A DNA stretch of 64,000 nucleotides from NCBI GenBank assembly GCA_027493625.1, contig JAOSKM010000003.1, forward strand, positions 1,020,057 to 1,084,056. The letters run 5' to 3'. The stretch's first letter is position 1. The number at the start of each line of letters is the position of its first letter. The DNA comes from Planctomycetota bacterium (GTDB lineage Bacteria; Planctomycetota; UBA8742; UBA2392). Below the pieces are notes generated by a model. It ran no database searches. It saw only the letters and a program-made list of their open reading frames with translations, and had not been told where the DNA came from. Both the position numbers and the translations under genes were made by a program. This document shows, one piece after another, positions 53,397-62,040 of this stretch.

Positions 53397-54572
53397 CTAC
53401 TTGGTGAGCGCGAGAACGCGCTTCTGGGCGACGACCTGCTCGTAGACCTTGCTGAGGGTCTTGCCGGCGGCGTAGAGCACCTCATCCGCCTTGTCGTCGC
53501 TCAGGGCCAGCACCTGGGCGAAGCGTGACAGCTTCAGGGCGTCTTCGGCGAGCGCCTCGTACTTCTTGAAGGCCTTGCGTGTGCGCTCGACCACGACCAG
53601 GAACTCCGCGCGCTGCTTCTTTTCCGCCGGGCTGGGGTTCCTGGGCTTCTGGGGCTTGGGAGGCTCCACCTGGGCGGCCTGCACCTTGCCGCTCGACTTC
53701 GCGGCCTTGGCCGGCTTGGGCTGGACGCGCTTCTCCTCGACAGCCGCCACCTCCTGCTTGGCGATCACCTGGACGTCCTTGGCCGTGAGTTTTACGCCTT
53801 CCTTCTTGTGCTCCTTGACGCGCCCGGCGATGCGATTCATGGCCTCCTGCTTGTGCTCCTCCTTGTTGGGCCCCTCGATGCGGTTCACTTCCTGGCTGAC
53901 AAAGCGCGCGTCCGTGGGGCGCAGCTCGCCCTTGTGCACGGCCTTCTGCAGCTCGGGAGTGAGGCCCAGCAAGCCGAGTTTGTAGGTGAGGCTCGCGCTG
54001 CTGATGCCCAGCTTGGCGGCGAGCTGTTTGGCGCTGTAGCCCTTGCGCTCCATCAGGTTCTTGTACGCGTGGGCTTCATCGACGGCCGAGAGGCCTTTGC
54101 GGTGCAGGTTCTCGATGATCTGCATTTCGAACACGTCGTCGTCGGTCAGCTTCGTGCGGACCTTGCACTTGGCGTTCTGGATCCCGGCGATCTTGCCCGC
54201 GCGCCAGCGACGTTCACCGAAGGCGATCTTGTACTTGCCGTCGCCGTTGGGGCGGACGGTGATGTCTTCGAGGATGCCGTGGGTGCGCACGGTCATGGCG
54301 AGGCGTTCCAGCTCGGTCTTGTCCTCGTCGTCGGCGCTTTCGATCCAGTCGCGGCGCGGCTGGTTGGGATCCGGGATGAGCAGGTCGAGGGGCAGCTCGA
54401 CCGTCTCGCCGTCCTGGTAGGGGCAGGGCACGCCCTTGGTCACGTCGAGAACCTGCACTTTCTCGTCGTGCTTGCCGTTGCCGGACGCGCCGTTGGTTCC
54501 CGGTGCATCGAGCGCTTCCTTGGCCTCGGCAGTCTTGGCCGCCTTAGCTTCCTTCTTCGTCGCTGCATTCAT
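53397..54572 (-). CDS. parB: ParB-like partition/nucleoid protein
   Basis: 391 residues; the ATG at 54572 follows AAGGAGA. Box I (LIPDPNQPRRDW, ~65-76), box II (GERRWRAGKIAG, 119-130) and ENLHRKGLSAVDEAHAY (154-170) form the ParB/Srx CTP-binding fold. The helix-turn-helix YSAKQLAAKLGISSASLTYKL (179-199) binds the centromere. The C-terminal part is Lys/Pro-rich with a last helical domain for dimerisation. ParB loads on parS sites and works with ParA in DNA segregation. No ParA gene lies next to it, so it may belong to the plasmid-like operon as a regulator or ParB-like accessory protein. Confidence 0.88.
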   Translation of the reverse strand: MNAATKKEAKAAKTAEAKEALDAPGTNGASGNGKHDEKVQVLDVTKGVPCPYQDGETVELPLDLLIPDPNQPRRDWIESADDEDKTELERLAMTVRTHGILEDITVRPNGDGKYKIAFGERRWRAGKIAGIQNAKCKVRTKLTDDDVFEMQIIENLHRKGLSAVDEAHAYKNLMERKGYSAKQLAAKLGISSASLTYKLGLLGLTPELQKAVHKGELRPTDARFVSQEVNRIEGPNKEEHKQEAMNRIAGRVKEHKKEGVKLTAKDVQVIAKQEVAAVEEKRVQPKPAKAAKSSGKVQAAQVEPPKPQKPRNPSPAEKKQRAEFLVVVERTRKAFKKYEALAEDALKLSRFAQVLALSDDKADEVLYAAGKTLSKVYEQVVAQKRVLALTK

Positions 54573-54678
54573 GTCTTGTCTCCTTAAAAGTAAGAAGGCC
54601 CGCACCATGCGGGCCGTAAATGTGAATCCGTCTGTCCCGGTGCTGTCTTTGTCCGCGTCCCCTTTGTGAGGCCCGATT

Positions 54679-55344
54679 TCAGGGCGTCAGCAGCTGCGGC
54701 GCGTGTGCTTCGCGGAGTCTGGCGAAGGCGTCCTTGCAATGGCTTTCTTCGTCGCCGTAGGGCATCTGGAGCAGGGCAACTCCTTCGGGTGTGCTGAAGC
54801 CGATGGCGGTTTCCTGGTCGAGTATGCGCAGGGTGGCGTACTCGTGCATCGTGGCTGCCTGGAGCTGCTTGGCCACGCGCAGCAGCAGGTTGACTTCGAC
54901 GGTGAACGCGCGGGCCTCTGTGTAGTCGGGAATCACGCGGTGCACGTCAGGGAACTGGCCGGGCTTGCGTTGAAGCGTGACCCTGCGCGCGCTTTGCAGG
55001 TCCGTGCTCACGAGAATCAGCTCGTCGCCGCGAATCTCGGCCTGGATGGCGCTCGTCCACTCGCTGCGCTGCCAGTCCTTGAGCTTGTAGTCTAGCAGTT
55101 TGGCCGCGTCGGCCGCCTCCTTGGGGTCGAGCAGGAACGGCTCAACGGGCGGCGGGCAGGCAACATCCACGCCCTCGATAAGGGGCGCGCCGTTGGGGTC
55201 GAGGTCCGGGTATGGGATGAACAAGAGAATGTGGCCGTCGCTGCTGATGGCTCCCTTGTCCGTGAGGGCGATGGAGTGGAGCGCGTATCGCGCGTCCATC
55301 GTCGCCCCCGCGAAGCATTTCAGGTGTTGCGGGTAGAGCAACAT
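54679..55344 (-). CDS. Beta-clamp (DnaN)-like plasmid protein
   Basis: 221 residues; AAGGAGGA stands 4 nt before the ATG at 55344. ISSDGHILLFIPYPD and GQFPDVHRVIPDYTEARAFTVEVNLLLRVAKQL resemble the middle domain of the DNA polymerase III sliding clamp (the GxFPDYxxVIP block). The protein is only about 60% of clamp length and the third domain is missing. Similar clamp-like proteins are encoded by phages and plasmids. Its role could be replication-related or decoy; the assignment is by pattern only. Confidence 0.5.
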   Translation of the reverse strand: MLLYPQHLKCFAGATMDARYALHSIALTDKGAISSDGHILLFIPYPDLDPNGAPLIEGVDVACPPPVEPFLLDPKEAADAAKLLDYKLKDWQRSEWTSAIQAEIRGDELILVSTDLQSARRVTLQRKPGQFPDVHRVIPDYTEARAFTVEVNLLLRVAKQLQAATMHEYATLRILDQETAIGFSTPEGVALLQMPYGDEESHCKDAFARLREAHAPQLLTP

Positions 55345-55375
55345 GGGTCCTCCTTTCGTTGAGGTTGTGCGGGCT

Positions 55376-55924
55376 TCAGTCTTGCGGGTGGCATTGGCGG
55401 CACAGGGGCAGGACGATGACCACCTGCATCCCCTGGTCGTAGAGCCGCACGGGCTCGCCTTGCACGAGCACGTTGGCTTCGACATTTCGGATGGTGCTTT
55501 CGCTCATGTCGAGGCCGCATTGCGGGCAGAGCCTGAGCTTGCGTTTGTTGCGCGGGTGCACGCCCTTGGTCTGTTCTCGCGGCGTGACGTTGATGAGCGT
55601 CGCCCAGGGCTTGCGTTGCAATTCGTACTTTGCGGCGCGGGGTGCCTGGGCTTTGAGGATGGGCTCAAGCTGTTGGATGAGATCGTATTCCAGGAAGTCC
55701 TCAAGGTCTGACTCCGGCTCATCCGGGAAGAACTCCGGCTGTTTGTATTCGTGCCCGCACTCCATGCACTCGCGTGTGTCCTCCATGTCACCGCTTTCGC
55801 TGTCACTGGAGTGCCTGTCGCCGGTGTAATGGCAATACAGCTTTTCGCTGCCCCACTCCGTGTAGCCCTGCCAGGCGCTGAATTTGACCGAGCCGCAGGC
55901 GGGGCAGCCCCAGTGTCCTGTCAT
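55376..55924 (-). CDS. Zinc-ribbon protein of the plasmid-type operon
   Basis: 182 residues. Cys pairs: WGCPACGS (near 6-11), ECMECGHE (~52-57), LCPQCGLD (~131) and PLCRQCHPQD at the C-terminus, giving two zinc ribbons around an acidic linker (FFPDEPESDLEDFLEYD). An AAAGGAGG site precedes the ATG, which overlaps the stop of the gene upstream (ATGA). No specific function can be given. Confidence 0.65.
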   Translation of the reverse strand: MTGHWGCPACGSVKFSAWQGYTEWGSEKLYCHYTGDRHSSDSESGDMEDTRECMECGHEYKQPEFFPDEPESDLEDFLEYDLIQQLEPILKAQAPRAAKYELQRKPWATLINVTPREQTKGVHPRNKRKLRLCPQCGLDMSESTIRNVEANVLVQGEPVRLYDQGMQVVIVLPLCRQCHPQD

Positions 55925-56136
55925 GGCTTTCCTCCTTTCTCGCCGATGGCCGTCAGTGTGTAGTGGTCAAACCACTCTTCCCGGCAGTCGAGGCAGGTCA
56001 CGTGGCACCAGGCGTGGGCGCCGTCAACCTCCAGGTTGCCGGGGTCGAGCAGCAGGCCGCGGCAGTAGGGGCACCGGATGCCGCCTTCCTTGAGGTAGCG
56101 CCGTTTCTGCCGCTCGTTGAGCTGAGTGCGTTCCAT
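55921..56136 (-). CDS. Small zinc-ribbon protein
   Basis: 71 residues from the ATG at 56136, preceded by AAAGGAG. CPYCRGLLLD and HVTCLDCREEW form one zinc ribbon; a basic N-terminal helix (NERQKRRYLKEGG) precedes it. Its stop overlaps the start of the next gene. It is part of the same operon. Confidence 0.65.
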   Translation of the reverse strand: MERTQLNERQKRRYLKEGGIRCPYCRGLLLDPGNLEVDGAHAWCHVTCLDCREEWFDHYTLTAIGEKGGKP

Positions 56137-56146
56137 GGCGCTCCTT

Positions 56147-56581
56147 TCAATTGCGGGGTGGAATGACGATGGTGATGCCGTTGGTGCCGGCCGAGCTCTT
56201 GACGCTGCCGTGTTTGCGCAGCAGCACCTCATCCAGCCCGGTGAGGCCGAGCAGGTCGAACACGCGGTAGAGCTCCGTGGGCACATCGCCCCAGCTCATG
56301 CCGCCCGTGAGGAAGATGGTCTCACCCTCGCGGTACAGCCAGCCCACGTCGCGGCGGTGGATGAAGCCGCGCATGGCGTCCACGGCCTCGTGAAGTTTGG
56401 CGCGCGTGAGTTCGTTCGCCTGTTCGGCGGTCTTGGCGTAGTGGTCGAGTAGGTCGAGCAAGTCTCGGTCGCTCCAGTCGTTGGCGTCGATGAACTCGTG
56501 GGCGGCGTCGAAGTCGAGTTGCAGATCTTCAACGCGCTCGACGGGCGCGATGAAGTGGGCGAACAGGAAGTCTGCTCCCAT
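56147..56581 (-). CDS. Hypothetical protein of the plasmid-type operon
   Basis: 144 residues from the ATG at 56581 with an AAGGAG site. Mixed alpha/beta: AAHEFIDANDWSDRDLLDLLDHYAKT, then the region DVGWLYREGETIFLTGGMSWGDVPTELYRVFDLL, and a short C-terminal strand ITIVIPPRN. The SWGDxPTExY motif recurs, as I recall, in plasmid and phage proteins of unknown function. The gap to the next gene is 10 bp. Confidence 0.55.
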   Translation of the reverse strand: MGADFLFAHFIAPVERVEDLQLDFDAAHEFIDANDWSDRDLLDLLDHYAKTAEQANELTRAKLHEAVDAMRGFIHRRDVGWLYREGETIFLTGGMSWGDVPTELYRVFDLLGLTGLDEVLLRKHGSVKSSAGTNGITIVIPPRN

Positions 56582-56665
56582 CGGGTTGCTCCTTAAATGA
56601 AAATTGCCGCGCGAGGGCGGCATGGGTTTGTTGCACTTGCATTGATTTGTGACGTGTAACTTACA

Positions 56666-57634
56666 TCAATCGAGCCAACGCCTGCCTTCGCCTGCGAGTG
56701 TGAGCATCCTGCCGCCGACCTCCTGCAACTGCCTGCGGGGTTCGAGGGCCAGTTCAGGGTGGTTGCCGGCGCGGGTGACGGCGTTGATGATGTGGTAGAG
56801 ACTCACGCCCGGCTCCTCTTTGTAGGCCTGGCTGATGGCGGCGTGCTGCGGTTTGGTGAGCTGGTAGCGTTCCACGATGCGTTCGAAGGCCTTCTCGTGG
56901 TCCTTGACCACAACGCCGGTGGTGCCCTTGAACGCTCCGCGCGCCTGGGCGCCGGCCTCGATCAGGTAGGGAATCTGCTCGTTGAAGGCGTGCTGCAGGT
57001 CTGTGGCTCCAATGTGGCGCTTGCTCCAGGTGTAGCTGCCGTGGCCCATGATCAGCCCGTTCAGGCAGATACCGCGGTAGATCAGGGCTGACAAGGACAC
57101 ACTGGCGGCGCCCACTTCGCTGTTGGTGAGATGCAGGCCGTCGCGCAGGCTGCCGTCGCTCTGGTTGCCGATGAGCTGTACTTCCATGCGTGTGGCCGTG
57201 AGCTCAAAGCGCAGGCGCGAGTTCTCCGGCAGGGTGCCGAGCATAGCGTTGACCACTTCGTGGTTGTCCAGGGGGCGGTAGCGTGTGGAGAGTATGGCGC
57301 GCACTTCCAAGCGGTCGAAGCGGAGGAACACGCCGCCGCCTTCTTGCTCGAGCCAGCGGTTGACGTTCTGGGCGCGAAGCTCGGGCTCGCAGCGCTGCAG
57401 GTAGCCGGCGGGGATGCCCAGTTTCGTGCCGAGCTGGGTCAAGGCGTGGGGTTGAAGCGGGTAGCGGGACGAACCGACGGCAAGGCTGCCGTCTTCCGGG
57501 TCCATATGCACGTCGCGCACGTCCACGACTTCATCGGTGTAATCAGCGGAGCGCCGTTGAAGCACGCTCGCCAAGTCGCCCAAGGCGAATGCAGGGGCGC
57601 TGCGCAGGCCGTCCTGCGCGGTCACAGTCATCAT
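56666..57634 (-). CDS. DUF932 family protein
   Basis: 322 residues from the first of two ATGs (57634/57631). The fold is of the plasmid/phage DUF932 type: GIPAGYLQRCEPELRAQNVN, then LSTRYRPLDNHEVVNAML, ELTATRMEVQLIG and the block GAASVSLSALIYRGICLNGLI with GHGSYTWSKRHIG. The C-terminal half is helical with YKEEPGVSLYHIINAVTRAGN. DUF932 proteins are frequent on conjugative plasmids and phages; a role in DNA metabolism or antirestriction is suspected but not established. Confidence 0.75.
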   Translation of the reverse strand: MMTVTAQDGLRSAPAFALGDLASVLQRRSADYTDEVVDVRDVHMDPEDGSLAVGSSRYPLQPHALTQLGTKLGIPAGYLQRCEPELRAQNVNRWLEQEGGGVFLRFDRLEVRAILSTRYRPLDNHEVVNAMLGTLPENSRLRFELTATRMEVQLIGNQSDGSLRDGLHLTNSEVGAASVSLSALIYRGICLNGLIMGHGSYTWSKRHIGATDLQHAFNEQIPYLIEAGAQARGAFKGTTGVVVKDHEKAFERIVERYQLTKPQHAAISQAYKEEPGVSLYHIINAVTRAGNHPELALEPRRQLQEVGGRMLTLAGEGRRWLD

Positions 57635-57688
57635 GTCAGTGCTCCAGAAATAAGGGTTTGAAGGGAAACGCCGGGCAAGTGGACTCAA

Positions 57689-57832
57689 TCAGCCGAGGTC
57701 CGCGAACCCGCACTCATCGCAGGAGCGAAAGTGCGGCGAAGCGATTGAGCACTCACGTCCACAGTTCGGACAAACATCCGGCTCAACGTCAAGCTCGGAC
57801 AAGTCCACAAGCACCACAGTGTCATCTTCCAT
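57689..57832 (-). CDS. Tiny zinc-ribbon protein, first gene of the plasmid-type operon
   Basis: 47 residues from the ATG at 57832 (GGAGG 8 nt upstream). An acidic start is followed by CPNCGRECSIASPHF and SCDECGF, a compact zinc ribbon. It lies 54 bp before the DUF932 gene and is likely the first gene of the operon that runs down to ParB. Confidence 0.6.
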   Translation of the reverse strand: MEDDTVVLVDLSELDVEPDVCPNCGRECSIASPHFRSCDECGFADLG

Positions 57833-57929
57833 GGCAAAACCTCCAGAAACGAAAACAGCCCGCCAAGGGCGGGCAGGCAAGGCACACTCACAACGAGCAC
57901 GCCAACAAACTAAAACGAAGGGATTCAGA

Positions 57930-58657
57930 ACGGCAAACTACCAGCTACAGCAAAGCCAGCCTCTCGTCAGTCACCGACGAGAGCCACGCAACGACCGCAC
58001 AGCCATCAAGTGGTTCCGCAAGGCTGCTCTGCAGAAGCATGCCCTGGCGCAGTTCAACCGGCAACCTGTTGTCGGCTGGCGAGGGGTCGAACACGACGAT
58101 GAGTTGAAGCCGCTGGCGGATTCGCATGGCGGCCGAACAAGGTCACGGCCGCGCCCAAATGGAACATGGCGGTACGCTGTCAACAGATTAGCTGAAAAGC
58201 CGCCCTGCAAAGCACGCAGGTCGAATGCTCAGGCGACGCGCTGTCGGCGGAAGGTGGCGATTCCGACGGCAGGTTACGCTCTGACCGCTGTTACGAAGTC
58301 AGCTGAATACGAGAAGGACGAACAGGAAGCGCTCAGGTGGTACCGCAGAGCCGCCGCCCAGAAACGACCAGCCCCACGCGCAGCTGCTTGCAGACCTGGA
58401 AGCCCGCCTTCGCGCGAAGGAGTGAATAGCCCTGGCGCACCCGTCGTCATCAGCAGCGCGGAGTTGCGAGGAGCCACTGGGTCACCCGAGCGCCACTGGC
58501 CAACGTCCGAGCGCGGGACTGGGTATCTGAAAAAGCGGAACCATAAGGAGGCGGTCGCGTTCGCGAAGCCAAGAGCGCGAAAGGCTCCTACCACGACGAG
58601 CGCCGCCTGGCTTGGATCCAGATCCGCGGCCCGAGAGGCGGAGTCTACTGGGTGTAG
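57930..58657 (+). pseudogene. Sel1-repeat protein, shattered by frameshifts
   Basis: Sel1-type (TPR-like) repeat pieces appear in all plus frames: AIKWFRKAALQKHALAQF near 58005, EKDEQEALRWYRRAAAQ near 58310, then GYLKKRNHKEAV near 58525. The consensus AxxWYRKAAxQGxxxAQ is clear, but no frame holds for more than ~70 codons. Sel1 proteins are protein-binding solenoids. The dense indels look like uncorrected sequence. Confidence 0.65.
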
Positions 58658-58659
58658 AC

Positions 58660-59268
58660 CTCACCGCTTTGTCGAAACTCTTCTTTTCGGATTCCATATC
58701 GAAACGGTCGGGACGCCATGGGGGTCCATTTCGCGCGCCCACTGCAGCCGGTATCGCGCATCTTCATCGAGCTTGTTCTCGGCGTTTGGAAGCACGCAAC
58801 CAGCTCTTCGTAGCCTGGAATGCTCCCGCAGTCTTCCAGAGGAAACGCGCGGGCGCCCGCCAACAGGCGGCGTTTGAACACCTCGTCCAGCTCGTGCACG
58901 GCAAACCACCTTCACCTCGTGTTCCCAGTTGTCGCCGTAGTCGCCACGTAGACGCACATATCGCCCTTCTTCGGCCAGCACCTCGGGAAGTTTCACCTTG
59001 GCCGCTGCGCCTGCGGGCGAGGCTCACCCCAACCTCCTTCGTGGGGGAGATCGGGCGAACTGAGTGTCCCAGTCCACGCCCTGCGATCATATGCAAAGAA
59101 GCCGTACAGGTGCGAATCCCACCAACCGCATGCATCCTGGATCGCGTGGTGTAGAACATCAAAGCTGAAGTCGTTGCGGATCAGAAAAAGCCGCCAGGCC
59201 TTTGGCTTCACCCAACGCAAGGAGACTTCCAGTTCCAAATAGGTTGGCACAGCTGTGCCCGTGGACAC
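58660..59268 (-). pseudogene. Plasmid pRiA4b ORF-3-like protein, frameshifted
   Basis: The N-terminal part (from 59268) reads LELEVSLRWVKPKAWRLFLI, then LHHAIQDACGWWDSHLYGFF. The C-terminal part in another frame reads VRLRGDYGDNWEHEVKV and a shortened ...PFRYG. WWDSHL and YGDNWEHEV are hallmarks of the pRiA4b ORF-3 family. At least two frame changes lie in between. Function unknown; the family is often found on plasmids and next to IS elements. Confidence 0.72.
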
Positions 59269-61175
59269 ACTTGGCTTCTACCACAGGCACCTCAGGGAAC
59301 AGCAGTGGCGCTCCATCGCGGCGCGAAGTTCTGGCTGGCTATTGTATCGGTTCTAACAGCCTGTGCTTTACTTGCGCCCAGCGACGTGAGTCCCCGTAGA
59401 CTGCGGGTTCCCACCCATGTGCCCAACGACGCCGCGATGCCACGAGAGCAAAGGCGCTCAACAGCGGCCGCGACAAGGTCGTGCGAATCGTCGCTGAGAC
59501 CGAGATCAGGCGGTCAGCTGTTCTCGATGACCAGTCATGCACTGCGCTTGAAGGTTCTCCTTCAGTGACCGATGCTTCTTCGAGGATCATTGTCATCCGC
59601 AGTTCAAGCCCGCTGGACTCCGCCATGAAGTTCGAGACAAACTCGTCCAGTGCACGTGCCGCTGCGTCCTTTAGCTGGGCTCAAGGAACTTGTTGACCAG
59701 GAAAGTCCTTAGCACGCGGAGCTTCTCACCTGAGTCGGTCTTGGCTGCGAGCCCCAGTTACCGCGTCGAAGCCCAGCAGAACTTGTCACTGAACAGTGGC
59801 AAAGTGGTCCACGGAGACGTTTCCACCAGTCATCCGCCCCTTGATTTCGATAAACGTCTCTTCCACGGCTCGCTGGGCGCGTGGTAAAGCAATGGCATCG
59901 ATGAGTTGGACAACCTGCCGAACAACGCAGCGGTAACCGTTCCAGTTCCGGCAACAGAAGGTCGGCGCCAACTCAGTGTCCTGAGGGTGCCGAAACCCCT
60001 CAGAAACGCAAGCAAACTCCTCCGAACGGGGTTGGTTGTTGAGATCCTCTGCCTCTGTAAGTCAGACACGCACGCCTCTTAATCCTGACAAAAAGGATGG
60101 CTTTGCACCAGGATGACTCTTCATCCGCTCGCGCTGCAGCTCGATGCCGCGCGAGCGCCTCAGAGAAGGCGCCAGCAGGAGGTTTGAGCATGTATGACGA
60201 ATATCCAGTGTCGGAGGAAGTGGGTGGTTGGGAAGCCTGCAAGTCAAGTGAGTGTGTTGCGACGCCAAGTTGACGCATTGCTCGCTGCCCACGTGGGCTG
60301 TCCGCTCTGCGAAGAGGACGGCTGTCCCGCCAGGCGGGAATCAGGAGCGATGGACCAGGAAGGCCGAAGCGCTACTGAAGCGTGGCGAGGACCGTCCCTT
60401 ACCACCGTTTCACGGCAGGTAGGCGCAGGTGAGTGCCCTTGAGGTCCCACCAGCAGTACTGCACGGGACCGGTTGTATCCAGCCGGAACGAAGTAGCCCC
60501 ACATTGCGCCGACGTTCACGCCCACCAAGCAGCTTGCCCTCTCCTTTAAGGCTGGTCGATCGTTTCAGCCCAGTTCGGGATTGCGAATTGATGGACCGTC
60601 GCTGCTTAGCCCACGCCGTGGCTCGTCAGATACGAACAACTCGACCCTGTCTTTGGTGGGGTGCGGTCGAGGAACTTCACGGATTGGGTTCTTGAGCAAG
60701 ATGATGGCTACCCACTCGGTGAGCGCTTTTATGGTTGGCCTCGCGAACTCTCTCACTCAGGGTCCATTAAGCCCGCAGTTACTAACCGTGGATATTGACT
60801 CTCCGCAGAGTTTCAGTGTGTTGTACGAACGCCGCACTGATCGGCGTGGGCGAAGGTGGTACCGGTGTATCCACTCGTCTTTCTCCGCCGATGCAGATGG
60901 TCCGGCGCGGTATACACGTTGCCGTGCTCACCTTGGTGACGAGCTTGAGCGGTTGGAAAACAGTTTCCCGAGTTTTCGTTGTGGATTCTGTCAGTGCAGC
61001 TCAAGGGGTTAGATCCAGTACTCGCTTTCTCGGCTGGCGTTCCGCCATGGCCTATTACGGACGACGATTCCACACGCGCTGGAGGCATAAACAGCGGCAG
61101 TATCAATGGCGTAAGTTTCACTTCGCCTAGCCTGTCCTCCGCGTTTAGATGGTGAAGATCAAGATCAACACGTGA
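59269..61175. other. Region without recognisable genes
   Basis: About 1.9 kb in which no frame on either strand gives a convincing protein; all open frames are short and overlapping. Given the shattered genes on both sides, coding sequence may be hidden by indel errors. Confidence 0.5.
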
Positions 61176-61497
61176 TCAGATGACGACGCCGGCCGCGATA
61201 CCCACGCCGATGAGAACCCAGTAGACCGTGCTGAGGCCTGTTTCACGCCGCCCAGCCTTCCAGGGCTGGATCGATGCGTCGTGTTTCGTGACTAGCCGAA
61301 GTTGGCCTGGTTCCCCTTGCTCAGTGAGGTGACAGGTTGATTGGCGAGCCGCCGCGGTTTGGGGTGCAACTTCGGTGTTTGCCTTTTCTGAGTGCTTCCA
61401 GTTCGTGCTGTTGGAGTCGTTGCGTCTCCCGGGCGAAAGCCGGCGTTGAAGCAAGGATTACGGCCAGCATCATATCCGTGAGAACGATGATCCACAT
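61176..61497 (-). pseudogene. Small secreted protein with C-terminal membrane helix, frameshifted
   Basis: From 61497 the frame gives a signal peptide (IIVLTDMMLAVILASTPAFA-RE) and then RLQQHELEALRKGK. A second frame ends with GLSTVYWVLIGVGIAAGVVI, a hydrophobic helix, at 61176. It follows the C39-like lipoprotein on the same strand. Only the two ends are clear. Confidence 0.4.
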
Positions 61498-61639
61498 GTT
61501 GATGCCCTTTTTCGTTATGTTGCCGGCCGCCTGCCTTGGCACGGCCAGAAGGAAGCGGTCGCAGCGTCTGGCACGTCCCAGCCTGAGAAGGTCGCTTCCC
61601 AGCGGGTCCGTACGTAGATGGTTCGCTCATCGTAGCGCC

Positions 61640-62040
61640 GTTACGAGGACGGCGAACGTATTTCACCGTCGTTGAGAGGCAGACCAACAGCGGCCGACGC
61701 TTGTCCGCGGTAGCAGCGCCTTCTTTACTTCGTGGCTGAGGTCTCCACTGAACAAAACGGCTTCGAAGCCCTCCATCGAGAAGCCCAGTATTCCTGCCGG
61801 CAGTCCTTGCTCGGTGAACGCCTTTGTTTTGAGTTCCGTTACGCGGCCGGCGTCCGGAGTGCGGGCGTAGTAGGCCAGCAACATGGAGAGGCTCGCGTTG
61901 CCACACTCGAACTTTCCGTCCTGTTCTAAGACGGGCACGGCGAGCACCACCGCGCTTCCGAACGCTGTCCGGCGCTTTGGGAGTCATGACAGACAGCCCG
62001 ATAGAAGGACTGCCAGCAACGTGCAGGCTGCCATGCGCAT
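61640..62040 (-). pseudogene. C39-peptidase-like lipoprotein, frameshifted
   Basis: The ATG at 62040 starts MRMAACTLLAVLLSGCLS, a lipoprotein signal with lipobox LLSGC. In another frame the protein continues VPVLEQDGKFECGNASLSML, where the Cys of ECGNAS is the expected nucleophile of a C39 (double-glycine leader) peptidase fold. A third frame contains ADKRRPLLVCLS. The His and Asp of the active site were not found. C39-like lipoproteins may process or bind peptides in the envelope. Two or more indels prevent an intact reading. Confidence 0.6.
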
